Shown: one piece after another, positions 43,187 to 51,966 of the stretch
Position numbering within the stretch: the stretch's first letter is position 1
How the letters are laid out: each line of letters starts with the position of its first letter
Origin: Lysobacter capsici
GTDB taxonomy: Bacteria > Pseudomonadota > Gammaproteobacteria > Xanthomonadales > Xanthomonadaceae
DNA length: 64,000 bases
Assembly (NCBI RefSeq): GCF_018732085.1
Contig: NZ_CP076103.1
Location: 2,108,001 to 2,172,000, forward strand
Direction of reading: 5' to 3'
The notes under the pieces: generated by a model
Seen by the model: the letters and a program-made list of their open reading frames with translations, nothing else
What the model was told of the DNA's origin: nothing
The model's database searches: none
Position numbers and translations under genes: made by a program

Positions 43187-44911
43187 ATGGCGCTGCGTAT
43201 CCTGTTCCTGTGCACCGCCTACAACGGACTGGCGCAACGCGCCTGGGCCGAGTTGAGCGAACTGGGCCACCAGATCGCGGTGCAGGTCGCGTCCGATCCG
43301 GACACCATGCGCGCCGCGGTCGCGCGCGAACGGCCGCAGCTGATCGTCGCGCCGATGCTGAAGTCGGCGATCCCGGACGACATCTGGACCCGGCATACCT
43401 GCCTGATCGTGCATCCGGGCATCGTCGGCGATCGCGGCCCGTCGTCGTTGGACTGGGCGATCGTCGAAGGCGAACCCGATTGGGGCGTGACCGTGCTGCA
43501 GGCGGCGGCCGAGATGGACGCCGGCGACATCTGGGCCAGCGCGGGCTTCGCCATGCGCGGCGCGTCCAAGAGCCAGTTGTACCGGCACGAAGTCACCGAC
43601 GCGGCGGTGCGCGCGTTGTTGCAGGCGGTGGAGCGCTTCGAATCCGGCGATTATCGGCCGCAACCGCTGGACTACACGCGCGCCGACGTGCGCGGCCGCC
43701 TGCGCGCGAGCATGCGTCCGGCCGATCGCAGCCTGGACTGGGCGATGGACGACGCGACGCTGCTTGCGCGCATCCGCAGCGGCGACAGTTCGCCCGGCGC
43801 GCGCGGCGAGATCGCCGGCCTGCGCTGCCATGTGTTCGGCGCGCATGTCGAACCCTCGCTGCGCGGCCGACCGGGCGAATTGCTGGGACAGCGCGACGGC
43901 GCGGTCTGCATCGCCACCGGCGACGGTGCGCTATGGCTCAGTCATCTGCGCGAGAAAGACGGCATCAAGCTGCCGGCGACGCGGGTGCTGGGCGAACAGC
44001 GCCTGCACGGCATCGTGGCGCGAGCGTCGAAACCCGCGACTTCGGTGGCCGGGCGGCGCGATCACGGTTATCGCCAGATCCGTTACCGCGAAATCGGCGC
44101 GGTGGGTTATCTGCATTTCGATTTCTACAACGGCGCGATGTCGACCGCGCAATGCGACCGACTGCGTACCGCGTTTTTGCAGGCGCGCCGGCGGCCGACC
44201 CGCACGATCGTGTTGATGGGCGGCAGCGATATCTGGTCCAACGGCATCCACCTCAACACCATCCAGGCCGCGGCCGATCCGGCGCTGGAATCGTGGCGCA
44301 ACATCCTGGCGATGAATGCCTTGGTGCGCGAGATCGTGCTGACCGATTCGCACCTGGTGATCTCGGCGATGCAGGGCAATTCGGGCGCGGGCGGGGTGAT
44401 CCTCGCGCTCGCGGCCGATCAGGTGTGGGCGCGGCGCGGCGCGGTCATGAACCCGCATTACAAGGGCATGGGCGGCTTGTACGGTTCGGAGTATTGGACC
44501 TACCTGCTGCCGCGCCGGGTCGGCGAGACGCTGGCGCAGGAACTGACCGAAGGCCTGCGCCCGATCGGCACGGCCGGCGCCGAGCGCATCGGCCTGATCG
44601 ACGCGACGTTCGGCGCCAGCGGCGCGGATTTCGTCGCCCACGTCGAACAGCGCGCCGAGCGCGCCACCGATCCGGCCAGCGTGCGCAAGGCGCTGGCGAG
44701 CAAGCGCCGGCGCCGCGCGATCGACGAGCGCCGCAAGCCGCTGGAGAGTTATGGGGCGGAGGAGTTGGCGCATATGTATCGCAACTTCTTCGGCAGTGAC
44801 CGGAGTTATCACGAGGCGCGGCATCGGTTCGTGCATAAGTGTTGCGTGGCGCCGGGTTGCGAGGTTGCGCCGGTTGAGGTGGTGGTCGATCGGGATCGGG
44901 CTACGGCTTAG
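43187..44911 (+). CDS. hoxX: HoxX-like protein (formyltransferase / enoyl-CoA hydratase fusion)
   Basis: A 574-residue protein with AAGGAG 7 nt before the ATG. Residues 1-270 form the formyltransferase-like half (IVHPGIVGDRGPSSLDWAI); residues 310-574 form a crotonase-like half (GNSGAGGVILALAADQVWA, MNPHYKGMGGLYGSEYWTY, LLPRRVG). Both blocks are diagnostic of HoxX, which in aerobic hydrogen oxidisers makes CO from formyl-tetrahydrofolate via formyl-CoA for the [NiFe]-hydrogenase active site. No hydrogenase or hyp gene is in the window, so it may supply CO for another purpose or act on another substrate. Confidence 0.9.
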   Translation: MALRILFLCTAYNGLAQRAWAELSELGHQIAVQVASDPDTMRAAVARERPQLIVAPMLKSAIPDDIWTRHTCLIVHPGIVGDRGPSSLDWAIVEGEPDWGVTVLQAAAEMDAGDIWASAGFAMRGASKSQLYRHEVTDAAVRALLQAVERFESGDYRPQPLDYTRADVRGRLRASMRPADRSLDWAMDDATLLARIRSGDSSPGARGEIAGLRCHVFGAHVEPSLRGRPGELLGQRDGAVCIATGDGALWLSHLREKDGIKLPATRVLGEQRLHGIVARASKPATSVAGRRDHGYRQIRYREIGAVGYLHFDFYNGAMSTAQCDRLRTAFLQARRRPTRTIVLMGGSDIWSNGIHLNTIQAAADPALESWRNILAMNALVREIVLTDSHLVISAMQGNSGAGGVILALAADQVWARRGAVMNPHYKGMGGLYGSEYWTYLLPRRVGETLAQELTEGLRPIGTAGAERIGLIDATFGASGADFVAHVEQRAERATDPASVRKALASKRRRRAIDERRKPLESYGAEELAHMYRNFFGSDRSYHEARHRFVHKCCVAPGCEVAPVEVVVDRDRATA

Positions 44912-45094
44912 GTCGAATGGGTTGATTCTTGGGGGGCGCGGCCATATGGCCGAGCACAGTGTCGCCTTGCCTTGCCCAAGCCCAAGCCCAAGCCAAAATT
45001 CGCGTAGTTCATCCAGCGCCGCGAGGCGACTCACTCGCTAGAACGAAAACATATCCGGAGGGCGGCGCACATGGCCTGCGCCGTAGCCGTAATT

Positions 45095-45757
45095 CGCGGT
45101 CGCGGCTTGCGCCGCTCCCACAGGGAGGCCATTCGGCTTTAGCTTGAAGTCTTGCAGTTCATCCAGCGCTGAGAGGCAGCTCACTCGCGCGAACAACAGC
45201 ACACCCGGAGGGCGGCGCACATGGATGTGCGCCGTGCGCCACCGAGACAGGATGTCTCGTGTGGCGCATGCCTGCGTATGCTCCGCACTTGCGGGCTCTT
45301 GATTCACAGAAAAGCGTTTTTCTTTGGTTACCTTTCTTTTGTCGCTTTTGACAAAAGAAAGTGACCCGCCGCTTTAGTGGCGGAAGCTTTTGATCCTGCT
45401 TGTAGCTCCTAAAGCTTTAGAGCTTTGAAGCTCTAGAGCCTTTGAGGCAAAGGCAACGGCTTTCGTCCGCAAGCGGCCGAGTTACTTTCTTTTGTCAAAA
45501 GCGACAAAAGAAAGGTAACCAAAGAAAAACGCTTTTTTGTGGATCAAGGGCCCGCAAGTGCGGAGCATACGCAGGCATGCGCCACACGGGACATCCATGT
45601 CCCGGTGGCGCACGGCGTGCATCCTGCACACCGCCCTCCGGGTGTGCTTTTGCTAACGCGAGTTACATGCCTCGCAGCGCTGGGAGTGAAATCTGACTTC
45701 AGGCGAAAGCCACATGGCCTCCTTGTAGGAGCGGCGCAAGCCGCGACCGCGAAAACA
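45095..45757. repeat. Large imperfect palindrome (about 660 bp)
   Basis: Left arm 45095-45365 and right arm 45484-45757 are reverse complements over most of their length, around a 118-nt centre. The inner 50 nt (45311-45360 with 45481-45534) are almost perfect and contain CTTTCTTTTGTC and its complement, which also form a local hairpin in each arm. Further out come blocks with GCGCCACACG, CGGAGGGCGG, CTTGAAGT/ACTTCAGG, and family-I palindromes at both ends. No transposase is present. A partial third copy of the outer block lies at 45050-45080. The gap 44912-46002 has no supportable gene. Confidence 0.85.
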
Positions 45758-46002
45758 CGACTACCGCGTAAATCTCGATGTTGTCGCGATGACGCGGTCG
45801 CGACTTGCGTCGCTCCTACAGGCAGGCCATGACGCCGCGCTGCATCGTGCTTCAGGTGCGCGCGGTAGCGCGATTCATGGGCTTTACGGCATCGGCGGTG
45901 ATGCCTGCATTTGGCTGAGGCGAAACTGCCAAAGTCAAAACCAAAACCAAAACGTGGCCAGCGCCCTACGCGCTAGCCACGCCCTCGATCATCCCGTCGC
46001 GA

Positions 46003-46221
46003 TCACGGAATTTCGCAACCACAGGCGATACCGCAGGACCGATAGTTGACGCCGCACTTGTAGTCATCGCCGACCACCTGCATGCACTCGGCATACTCGA
46101 TCTCGCAGGTGCGCCAGCACTGGTCGCACGAACCGCCGGCCGTGGCGCTCAGCGACAGGGCAAAGCCGAAGCACACCGCGACCAGCGCGCCGATGCCGAG
46201 CTTCCTTGATTTCTTGCTCAT
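46003..46221 (-). CDS. Secreted eight-cysteine miniprotein, paralog 4
   Basis: A 72-residue preprotein with GGAGG before the ATG at 46219-46221. Signal peptide IGALVAVCFGFALSLSATA; mature part CDQCWRTCEIEYAEC, C-x9-C spacing, then CGVNYRSCGIACGC and the ending EIP. It has the same eight-cysteine framework as the three products at 41.9-42.8 kb but is separated from them by hoxX and the large palindrome. It is the most diverged copy. Confidence 0.85.
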   Translation of the reverse strand: MSKKSRKLGIGALVAVCFGFALSLSATAGGSCDQCWRTCEIEYAECMQVVGDDYKCGVNYRSCGIACGCEIP

Positions 46222-46345
46222 GATGCCGTCCTCCTCGCCCCGGAGCGGGGCGCGTGCATCATGCGAAGCTTCGCGAACGCCGGTCAATGTACGAAGTTGA
46301 AGAGTGTGACGAGTACGCGCTCGCTCGCAGGGGCGAGGCGTCCGA

Positions 46346-46440
46346 GCGAAAGGCGTCGGGCCTGGAAGGCCCTCCCACAAGACACTTCGCCGCCTGCGAG
46401 GTCTCTTGTGGGAGGGCCTTCCAGGCCCGACGCTTTTCGA
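46346..46440. repeat. Family-II palindromic repeat pair
   Basis: Facing copies of the variant GCGTCGGGCCTGGAAGGCCC, separated by 19 nt, form a long hairpin between the miniprotein and the efflux operon. Confidence 0.85.
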
Positions 46441-46506
46441 TCCGATGCGATGAATGCCGCACTCGATCCCGGTCCGATCAGACCCGGATCGAATGCGATG
46501 CGCGGA

Positions 46507-48081
46507 TCAGTGCCCGCCCGCCGCCGCCGCGCCGCCGCCGGCCTTGGCGCTGAACGGCGGTTTGGCGAACCACACGAACACGGTCACCACCAGGAACAGG
46601 ATGCCGATCAGATGCAGCATTTCGTTGAAGCCGATCTGCGCGGCCTGTTGCGAGATCATCTGGTTCAAGGCCAACGCGCCGCGGGTGGGATCGCCGTTGC
46701 CGAGCGTGTTGACGGTCTGCTGGATGACCGGATCGTTGGCGGCGATGTGTTCGGTCAACTGCGCGTGGTGGATGGTGCTGCGCTGGCTCCAGGCCCAGGT
46801 GGTCAGCGAGGCGGCGAAGCTGCCGCCGAGCGTTCGCACGAAGGTCGCCAGCCCCGAGCCCGCGGCGATCTCGTGCGGCTCCAGGTCCGATAGCAGGATC
46901 GTCAACACCGGCATGAAGAACAACGCCACGCCCAGACCTTGCCACAACTGCACCATGGCGACGTGGTTGAAGTCGACGTCCAGGTTGAAGCCCGAGCGTA
47001 TGAAGCTGGTGAAGGCCATCACGATGAAGGCGGCGCTGGCGACCAGACGCAGATCGAAACGCGCCGCGTACAAGCCCACGAACGGCGTCAGCAATACCGG
47101 CAGGATGCCGATCGGCGCGGTCGCCAGGCCCGCCCAGATCGAGGTGTAGCCCAGGTTGCGTTGCAGCCACAGCGGCACCAGCAGGCTGATCGAAAAGAAC
47201 GCCGCATACGCAAGCACCATCGCCGCGGTGCCGGCGGCGAAGTTGCGGTGGCGGAACAGGCGCAGGTTGACGATCGGATCGCGCTCGGTCAGTTCCCAGA
47301 TCACGAACACGGTCAGCGCGACCACCGCGACGAGGGTCAGCACCACGATCTTGGTCGAGTTGAACCAGTCTTCGTCGTTGCCCAGGTCGAGCATGATCTG
47401 CAGCGCGGCCACGCCGAGCACCAGCATCGCCAGGCCCATGTAGTCCATCTTCGGGTTTTCCAGCCGCTCCGGCCGGCCGCGCAGCTGGTTGGCGACCACC
47501 AGGCAGGCGAAGATGCCGATGGGAATGTTGATGAAGAAAATCCATTCCCAGCTGTAGTTGTCGGTGATCCAGCCGCCGAGGATCGGGCCGGCGATCGGCG
47601 CGACCACGGTCACCATCGCCAGCAAGGCGATGGCCTGCCCGCGTTTATGCGGTGGGTAGATCGAGATCAGCAGCGCCTGGGTGACCGGGTACATCGGTCC
47701 GGCGACGAAGCCCTGCAGCGCGCGTGCGGTCACCAACAGGCCCATGGAGTTGGCCAGGCCGCACAGGAACGAGGCGATCACGAACAGCATCGTCGCCCAC
47801 ATGAACAACTTGCGTTCGCCGAACTTGCGGGTGAAGAAACCCGTCAGCGGCAGCGCGATGGCGTTGCTGACCGCGAACGAGGTGATCACCCAGGTCGCCT
47901 GGCTGCTGCTGCCGCCGAGGTTGCCGGAGATGGTCGGCAAGGACACGTTGGCGATGGTGGTGTCGAGCACCTGCATGAACGAGGCGAGCGCGAGGCCCAG
48001 CGTGGTCAATGCGAGATTGGGTGGCCGGAAGCCGGCTTGCGGCGCGGGCGCGGCGGCGGCATTGGCGGTGGTGGCGGACAT
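46507..48081 (-). CDS. emrB: DHA2-family drug efflux permease (EmrB type)
   Basis: A 524-residue major facilitator with 14 predicted transmembrane segments. It has the DHA2 signatures LDTTIANVSLPTISGNLG (TM1) and RKFGERKLFM, and GPILGGWITDNYSWEWIFFI (motif C region, TM5-6). EmrB-type pumps expel hydrophobic drugs and uncouplers through EmrA and an outer membrane channel. All three parts plus a MarR regulator are encoded together here (46507-51680). The 432-nt gap to emrA, holding a family-II repeat, is long for a single operon, so emrB may also have its own promoter. Confidence 0.93.
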   Translation of the reverse strand: MSATTANAAAAPAPQAGFRPPNLALTTLGLALASFMQVLDTTIANVSLPTISGNLGGSSSQATWVITSFAVSNAIALPLTGFFTRKFGERKLFMWATMLFVIASFLCGLANSMGLLVTARALQGFVAGPMYPVTQALLISIYPPHKRGQAIALLAMVTVVAPIAGPILGGWITDNYSWEWIFFINIPIGIFACLVVANQLRGRPERLENPKMDYMGLAMLVLGVAALQIMLDLGNDEDWFNSTKIVVLTLVAVVALTVFVIWELTERDPIVNLRLFRHRNFAAGTAAMVLAYAAFFSISLLVPLWLQRNLGYTSIWAGLATAPIGILPVLLTPFVGLYAARFDLRLVASAAFIVMAFTSFIRSGFNLDVDFNHVAMVQLWQGLGVALFFMPVLTILLSDLEPHEIAAGSGLATFVRTLGGSFAASLTTWAWSQRSTIHHAQLTEHIAANDPVIQQTVNTLGNGDPTRGALALNQMISQQAAQIGFNEMLHLIGILFLVVTVFVWFAKPPFSAKAGGGAAAAGGH

Positions 48082-48374
48082 CGATCGGCCTGTCGGTTCG
48101 GGTGAGCCGCGCGTGGGCGCGGAACCAAGAGCGGAGGTGGAGCGCTCCGGTCCCCGTCATTGCGGCTTGCGCCGCAATGACGGTTTCGGAGTTCGCGCTG
48201 CATCGTGGGGGGAGGTCGAAGCCGCGCGCGGGCGCAGCAACTTCGAAACGATGCATCGCGAACGACAGACGAAGAACGACGTGGGGGAGGCGCTTCGTCT
48301 TTGCTGCGGGTTGAAATCTTTCTCGTGGAACGTCGGAGCGTTTGCGCGAGCGCCTTGCGCTTTCCGTGGCAGAG

Positions 48375-48480
48375 GCTTCGGCTGTTGTGGGAGGGGCTTG
48401 AGCCCCGGCGCTTTCCGCTCAGGTCGCGCAGTCGGATCGAAAAGCGTCGGGGCTAAAGACCCTCCCACAACAGCCGAAGC
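48375..48480. repeat. Family-II palindromic repeat pair between emrA and emrB
   Basis: Facing copies (TTGTGGGAGGGGCTTGAGCC and complement) lie in the gap 48082-48513. A short 11-bp hairpin (GTCATTGCGGC / GCCGCAATGAC) also occurs at 48156-48181. Such folds may lower emrB expression relative to emrA. Confidence 0.8.
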
Positions 48481-48513
48481 GCTCCAGCACAACGCGGCAC
48501 GCAACAACAGCGA

Positions 48514-49707
48514 TCAGCCGTGCTGCATGCCCGGCAGGTTGTCGCGCACGATCTTCTCGATCATCGCGTCGGCCTCGTGCAGTTGCTTAGCGTAGGCGTC
48601 GGTGACCAGCACCGGCTTGGCCGGCGGCGCCGCGGCCAGCACCGCGCCGGTCTGCTCGCGGATGCCGACATCGACGTGCATGCTCAGGCCCAGGCGCAGC
48701 GGGTGTTCGACCAGTTGCTTGGGTTCGATCTCGATCCGCACCGGCACGCGCTGGATGATCTTGATCCAGTTGCCGCTGGCGTTCTGCGCCGGCAGCAGCG
48801 AGAACGCGCTGCCGGTGCCCATGCCGAGGCTGACGACCTTGCCCTGGTAGGTCACGTCGCCGCCGTACAGATCCGAATGCACGTCGACCGGCTGGCCGAT
48901 GCGCATCTTGGCGAGCTGGGTTTCCTTGAAGTTGGCTTCGACCCAGACCTGATCGAGCGGGATGATCGTCATCAGCGCGGTGCCCGGCTGCACGCGCTGG
49001 CCGAGCTGCACGTTGCGCTTGCCGACATAACCGCTGACCGGCGCGACGATGGCCGAGCGTTGCAGGTTCAAGTACGCCTGACGCAGTTGCGCGGCGGCCG
49101 CGGCGACCTGCGGCTGCTTGGCGACGGTGGTCGCGTCGACCAGCGCGCGATTGCGCGCCAGCGAGCCGCGCGAGGACGACATCGCCGCTTCGGCCGAGGC
49201 CAGTTCGTCGCGCGCATGCGCCAGTTCCTCGGCCGAGACCGCGCCGCTGGCGACCAGGCCTTCGCGACGCTTGACGTCGGAGCGGGCCTTCTGCACCGCG
49301 ACTTCGCGCGCCGACAGATCGGCCTGGCCGGCGTCGACCGCGCTGAACAGACCGCGCACCTGGCGCACGGTGTTCGCCAGATTCGCGGTGGCCTGGTCGT
49401 AGGCGACCTGCGCGTCGTTCGGATCGAGCTGCACCAGCACCTGGCCGGCGCTGACCTTCATGCCGTCGTCGGCGCCGATGCTGACCACGGTGCCGATCAC
49501 CTGCGGGGTGATGTTGACCACGTTGCCCTGCACGTAGGCGTCGTCGGTGTCCTGATGCCAGCGCAGCACGAGCATGTAGTACAGCGTCCACGAGATCGCG
49601 GCGATCACGACCACCGCCAGCAGGATCGTCAGCGCCTTGCGGCGGTTGTTGTTCTTCGGCGGCGCGGCCGGCGCGACCGCGGCTTGAGGGTTCACTTCGG
49701 TGGTCAT
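48514..49707 (-). CDS. emrA: Membrane fusion protein of the efflux system (EmrA/HlyD family)
   Basis: A 397-residue periplasmic adaptor. One N-terminal transmembrane helix (ALTILLAVVVIAAISWTLYY) is followed by the lipoyl/barrel start TDDAYVQGNVVNITPQVIGTV and DGMKVSAGQVLVQLDP, a coiled-coil hairpin rich in Ala/Gln/Arg (about 100-210), and a beta-barrel (IVAPVSGYVGKRNVQLGQRV, VWVEANFKETQL). Its ATG overlaps the stop of the upstream outer membrane factor gene by ATGA. Confidence 0.94.
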   Translation of the reverse strand: MTTEVNPQAAVAPAAPPKNNNRRKALTILLAVVVIAAISWTLYYMLVLRWHQDTDDAYVQGNVVNITPQVIGTVVSIGADDGMKVSAGQVLVQLDPNDAQVAYDQATANLANTVRQVRGLFSAVDAGQADLSAREVAVQKARSDVKRREGLVASGAVSAEELAHARDELASAEAAMSSSRGSLARNRALVDATTVAKQPQVAAAAAQLRQAYLNLQRSAIVAPVSGYVGKRNVQLGQRVQPGTALMTIIPLDQVWVEANFKETQLAKMRIGQPVDVHSDLYGGDVTYQGKVVSLGMGTGSAFSLLPAQNASGNWIKIIQRVPVRIEIEPKQLVEHPLRLGLSMHVDVGIREQTGAVLAAAPPAKPVLVTDAYAKQLHEADAMIEKIVRDNLPGMQHG

Positions 49708-51218
49708 GGCGTCGGGGCCTTCGCGATAACTTGGGTATTGGAGGATTCGTTGGGAACGGTGGACGCGACCGGGTCGGGCGAACTGAGTTCGAGCCCGCCG
49801 CCGAGCGCGCGGTCCAGGTCGATCTGCGCGGCGTAGCGCTGTGCGCGCAGGCCGGCGAGTTGTTGGTCGAGTTGCAGCAGCGGGCGCTGCGCCGAGAGCA
49901 CGTCGAGCTGGGTGCCCAGGCCGGCGCGGTAGCGGCTGCTGGCGATCTGCCAGGCCTGCTGCGCAGCGTCGCGCGCCTGCTGCGCCGAGACGATCTGGCC
50001 GTCGAGCGAACGCGAGCTCTGCACCGCGTCGGCGACTTCGCGCAGCGCGCCGATCAGGCTCTGGTTGTAGTTCGCGACCGCGAGGTCGTACTCGGCGTCG
50101 GTGTCGGCGAGGTTGTTGCGCAGACGGCCGCCGTCGAAGATCGGCATGCTGAAGGCCGGTCCGCCTTGCAGCAGTTTGGCTTCGCTGGTGAACAGGTCCG
50201 ACAGGTGGCCGGTAGCGAGGCCGACGATCGCGCTGAGGTTCACGGTCGGATAGAAGTCGGCCTTGGCCGCCTTGATCCCGTGCGAACTGGCTTCGACCCG
50301 CCAGCGCGCGGCGACCACGTCGGGACGATGGCCGAGCAATTCGCTTGGCAGCACCGACGGCACCGCCGGGTTCTTCGCCGCGAGCAGGGTCGGGCGGGCG
50401 ATCTCCAGGCCGCGATCGGGGCCTTTGCCCAGCAGCGCGGCGAGCGCGTTGCGGGTGGCGTCGATCTGTTGTTGCGCGGCTTGGATCTGCTGATCGGCGC
50501 TGGCGCTGGCGCTCTGCGCGTTGCGGATCTGCAGTTGATTGTCCAGGCCGGCCTTGACCCGTTGCTGGCCGAGGCCGAGCAGGCGATCAGAGCGCTGCTT
50601 TTCCGAAGTCGCCACATCCAGCGCTTCGAACGACTGCGCCAGCGACACATAGGCGCGGGCGATGTTCGACGACAGGGTCAGGCGCGCTGCCTGCGCTTCG
50701 ACTTCGGCCGCGCGGGTCTGGCCGAGCGCGGCCTGCCAGCGCGCGCGCTTGCCGCCCCACAGGTCGGGGCTGTACTTGAATTCGAGCATCAGCACGTGCG
50801 CGCCGAGGTACTTGCCGCCGATCGGATCGGGAGCGAGGGTCGAAGGCAGTTCGACCCCGGAGTACTGGGCGGCGGCGCCGACGGTCGGCTTGCGCGCGGC
50901 ATCGGCCAGCCCGGCCTGGGCGACCGCCTGGCGCACGCGCGCGTCGGCGGCGTCGAGGCTGGGCGTGCCGGTCAGGGCTTCGTCGATCAGCGCGTTGAGC
51001 TGGGCGTCGCCGAGCGAGGTCCACCAGTCGCGCTTGGGAAATTCGGCCGCCGACACCTGGGCGAGGCTGCGGGTGGCCTGCAGGCTGTCGGCGTCGAGCG
51101 CGTGGCCGGACGGCTCCAGGCCGCGGGTGCTGGCGCAGCCGGCCAGGATCAGCGCGGCGGCCAGCGGCGTGAGCACGTAAAGCAGCCCGCGGCGCGGGCG
51201 AGGGTCGAGAGAGGACAT
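49704..51218 (-). CDS. Outer membrane efflux lipoprotein (NodT/OprM type)
   Basis: A 504-residue TolC-like channel. The lipoprotein signal is AAALILAGC (Cys near 28). Two outer membrane efflux repeats follow (DWWTSLGDAQLNALIDEAL, ADARVRQAVAQAGLADAA, and LLGHRPDVVAARWRVEASS, PIFDGGRLRNNLADTDAEYD). It would connect the EmrAB pump to the cell surface. It is the first structural gene after marR (3 nt gap) and is coupled to emrA by ATGA. Confidence 0.94.
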   Translation of the reverse strand: MSSLDPRPRRGLLYVLTPLAAALILAGCASTRGLEPSGHALDADSLQATRSLAQVSAAEFPKRDWWTSLGDAQLNALIDEALTGTPSLDAADARVRQAVAQAGLADAARKPTVGAAAQYSGVELPSTLAPDPIGGKYLGAHVLMLEFKYSPDLWGGKRARWQAALGQTRAAEVEAQAARLTLSSNIARAYVSLAQSFEALDVATSEKQRSDRLLGLGQQRVKAGLDNQLQIRNAQSASASADQQIQAAQQQIDATRNALAALLGKGPDRGLEIARPTLLAAKNPAVPSVLPSELLGHRPDVVAARWRVEASSHGIKAAKADFYPTVNLSAIVGLATGHLSDLFTSEAKLLQGGPAFSMPIFDGGRLRNNLADTDAEYDLAVANYNQSLIGALREVADAVQSSRSLDGQIVSAQQARDAAQQAWQIASSRYRAGLGTQLDVLSAQRPLLQLDQQLAGLRAQRYAAQIDLDRALGGGLELSSPDPVASTVPNESSNTQVIAKAPTP

Positions 51219-51221
51219 GGC

Positions 51222-51680
51222 TCAGGAACCGGAGAGTGAGAGGTTGTCGCGAACTTGTTCGAGCAGGCGATACAGCTGATCGCGATCGCTGTCGCTCAGG
51301 CCGGCCATGGCGCGCTCGCGTACGCGCTTGCCGCACTGGTCGATGTCTTCCCAGATCGCGGTGCCGGTTTCGGTCAGGTGGATGTTGAGCGCGCGGCGAT
51401 CGTCGGGATCGGCCACGCGCACGACGAAGCCGCGGCTTTCCAGCTTGTCGAGCAAACGGGTCATGGCGCCGGGATTGAGCTGCGCGGCGCGCGCCAGTTC
51501 GGTGACCCCGGCGGTACCGATCGCCAGTTCCTTGAGGGTGATGAACTGGCTGAAGGTGAGGTCGTGGCCGGCCTGCGCCAGCTCGCGTTCCATCTGCGCC
51601 CACATCGCGTCGCGCACCTGGCGGAACAGCAGGCCGAGGTTGGAGGTCGAGCAGGGCTGGTTGGGGGTCGAGGTCGTCAT
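51222..51680 (-). CDS. MarR-family transcription regulator
   Basis: A 152-residue winged helix-turn-helix protein from the ATG at 51678-51680. MarR features are LTFSQFITLKELA, the recognition region VTELARAAQLNPGAMTRLLD, and the wing KLESRGFVVRVADPDDRRA. It is the first gene of the efflux operon, 3 nt from the channel gene, so it very likely represses its own operon through the palindromes just upstream and releases it when the pump substrates bind. Confidence 0.94.
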   Translation of the reverse strand: MTTSTPNQPCSTSNLGLLFRQVRDAMWAQMERELAQAGHDLTFSQFITLKELAIGTAGVTELARAAQLNPGAMTRLLDKLESRGFVVRVADPDDRRALNIHLTETGTAIWEDIDQCGKRVRERAMAGLSDSDRDQLYRLLEQVRDNLSLSGS

Positions 51681-51710
51681 GGCGCGGCATGTTGCTCGCC
51701 CGCGCAATAG

Positions 51711-51738
51711 TTGTCAATGCAAATATTGTTCTAACAAG
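51711..51738 (-). promoter_or_regulatory. MarR operator / promoter region of the efflux operon
   Basis: TTGTTCTAACAA (51726-51737) is an inverted repeat with arms TTGTT/AACAA, and CAATGCAAATATTG (51715-51728) is a second, overlapping one. On the minus strand a perfect TTGACA (51712-51717) lies within the same region and could be the -35 box. Repressor binding here would block the promoter. Confidence 0.55.
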
Positions 51739-51966
51739 CACCTATTCAGGCAGCCGCCAGCCACGTGTGGAACGTGTGTAGACCGTTGCCTGGCCTGGGT
51801 TGCAGGTGATCGGGCCGGAACGTCGAGGCGCGGGCGTCGGGCACGGCGTGCGCCCGCACTTGCGGCCAAAAGCGGCCGGTGCGGGTGTTTCCCCGGATTC
51901 AGGGTCGGCTTTTGGGTGCCTGGACGACAGCTGCGTTGCCCGGGCAGAGACGCTTCGGTGCGCCGT

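Noticed and set aside
45539..45832. A 97-codon frame within the right arm of the large palindrome
   Set aside because: It follows the repeat sequence, a related frame appears in the other arm, and it lacks a ribosome site and domain.
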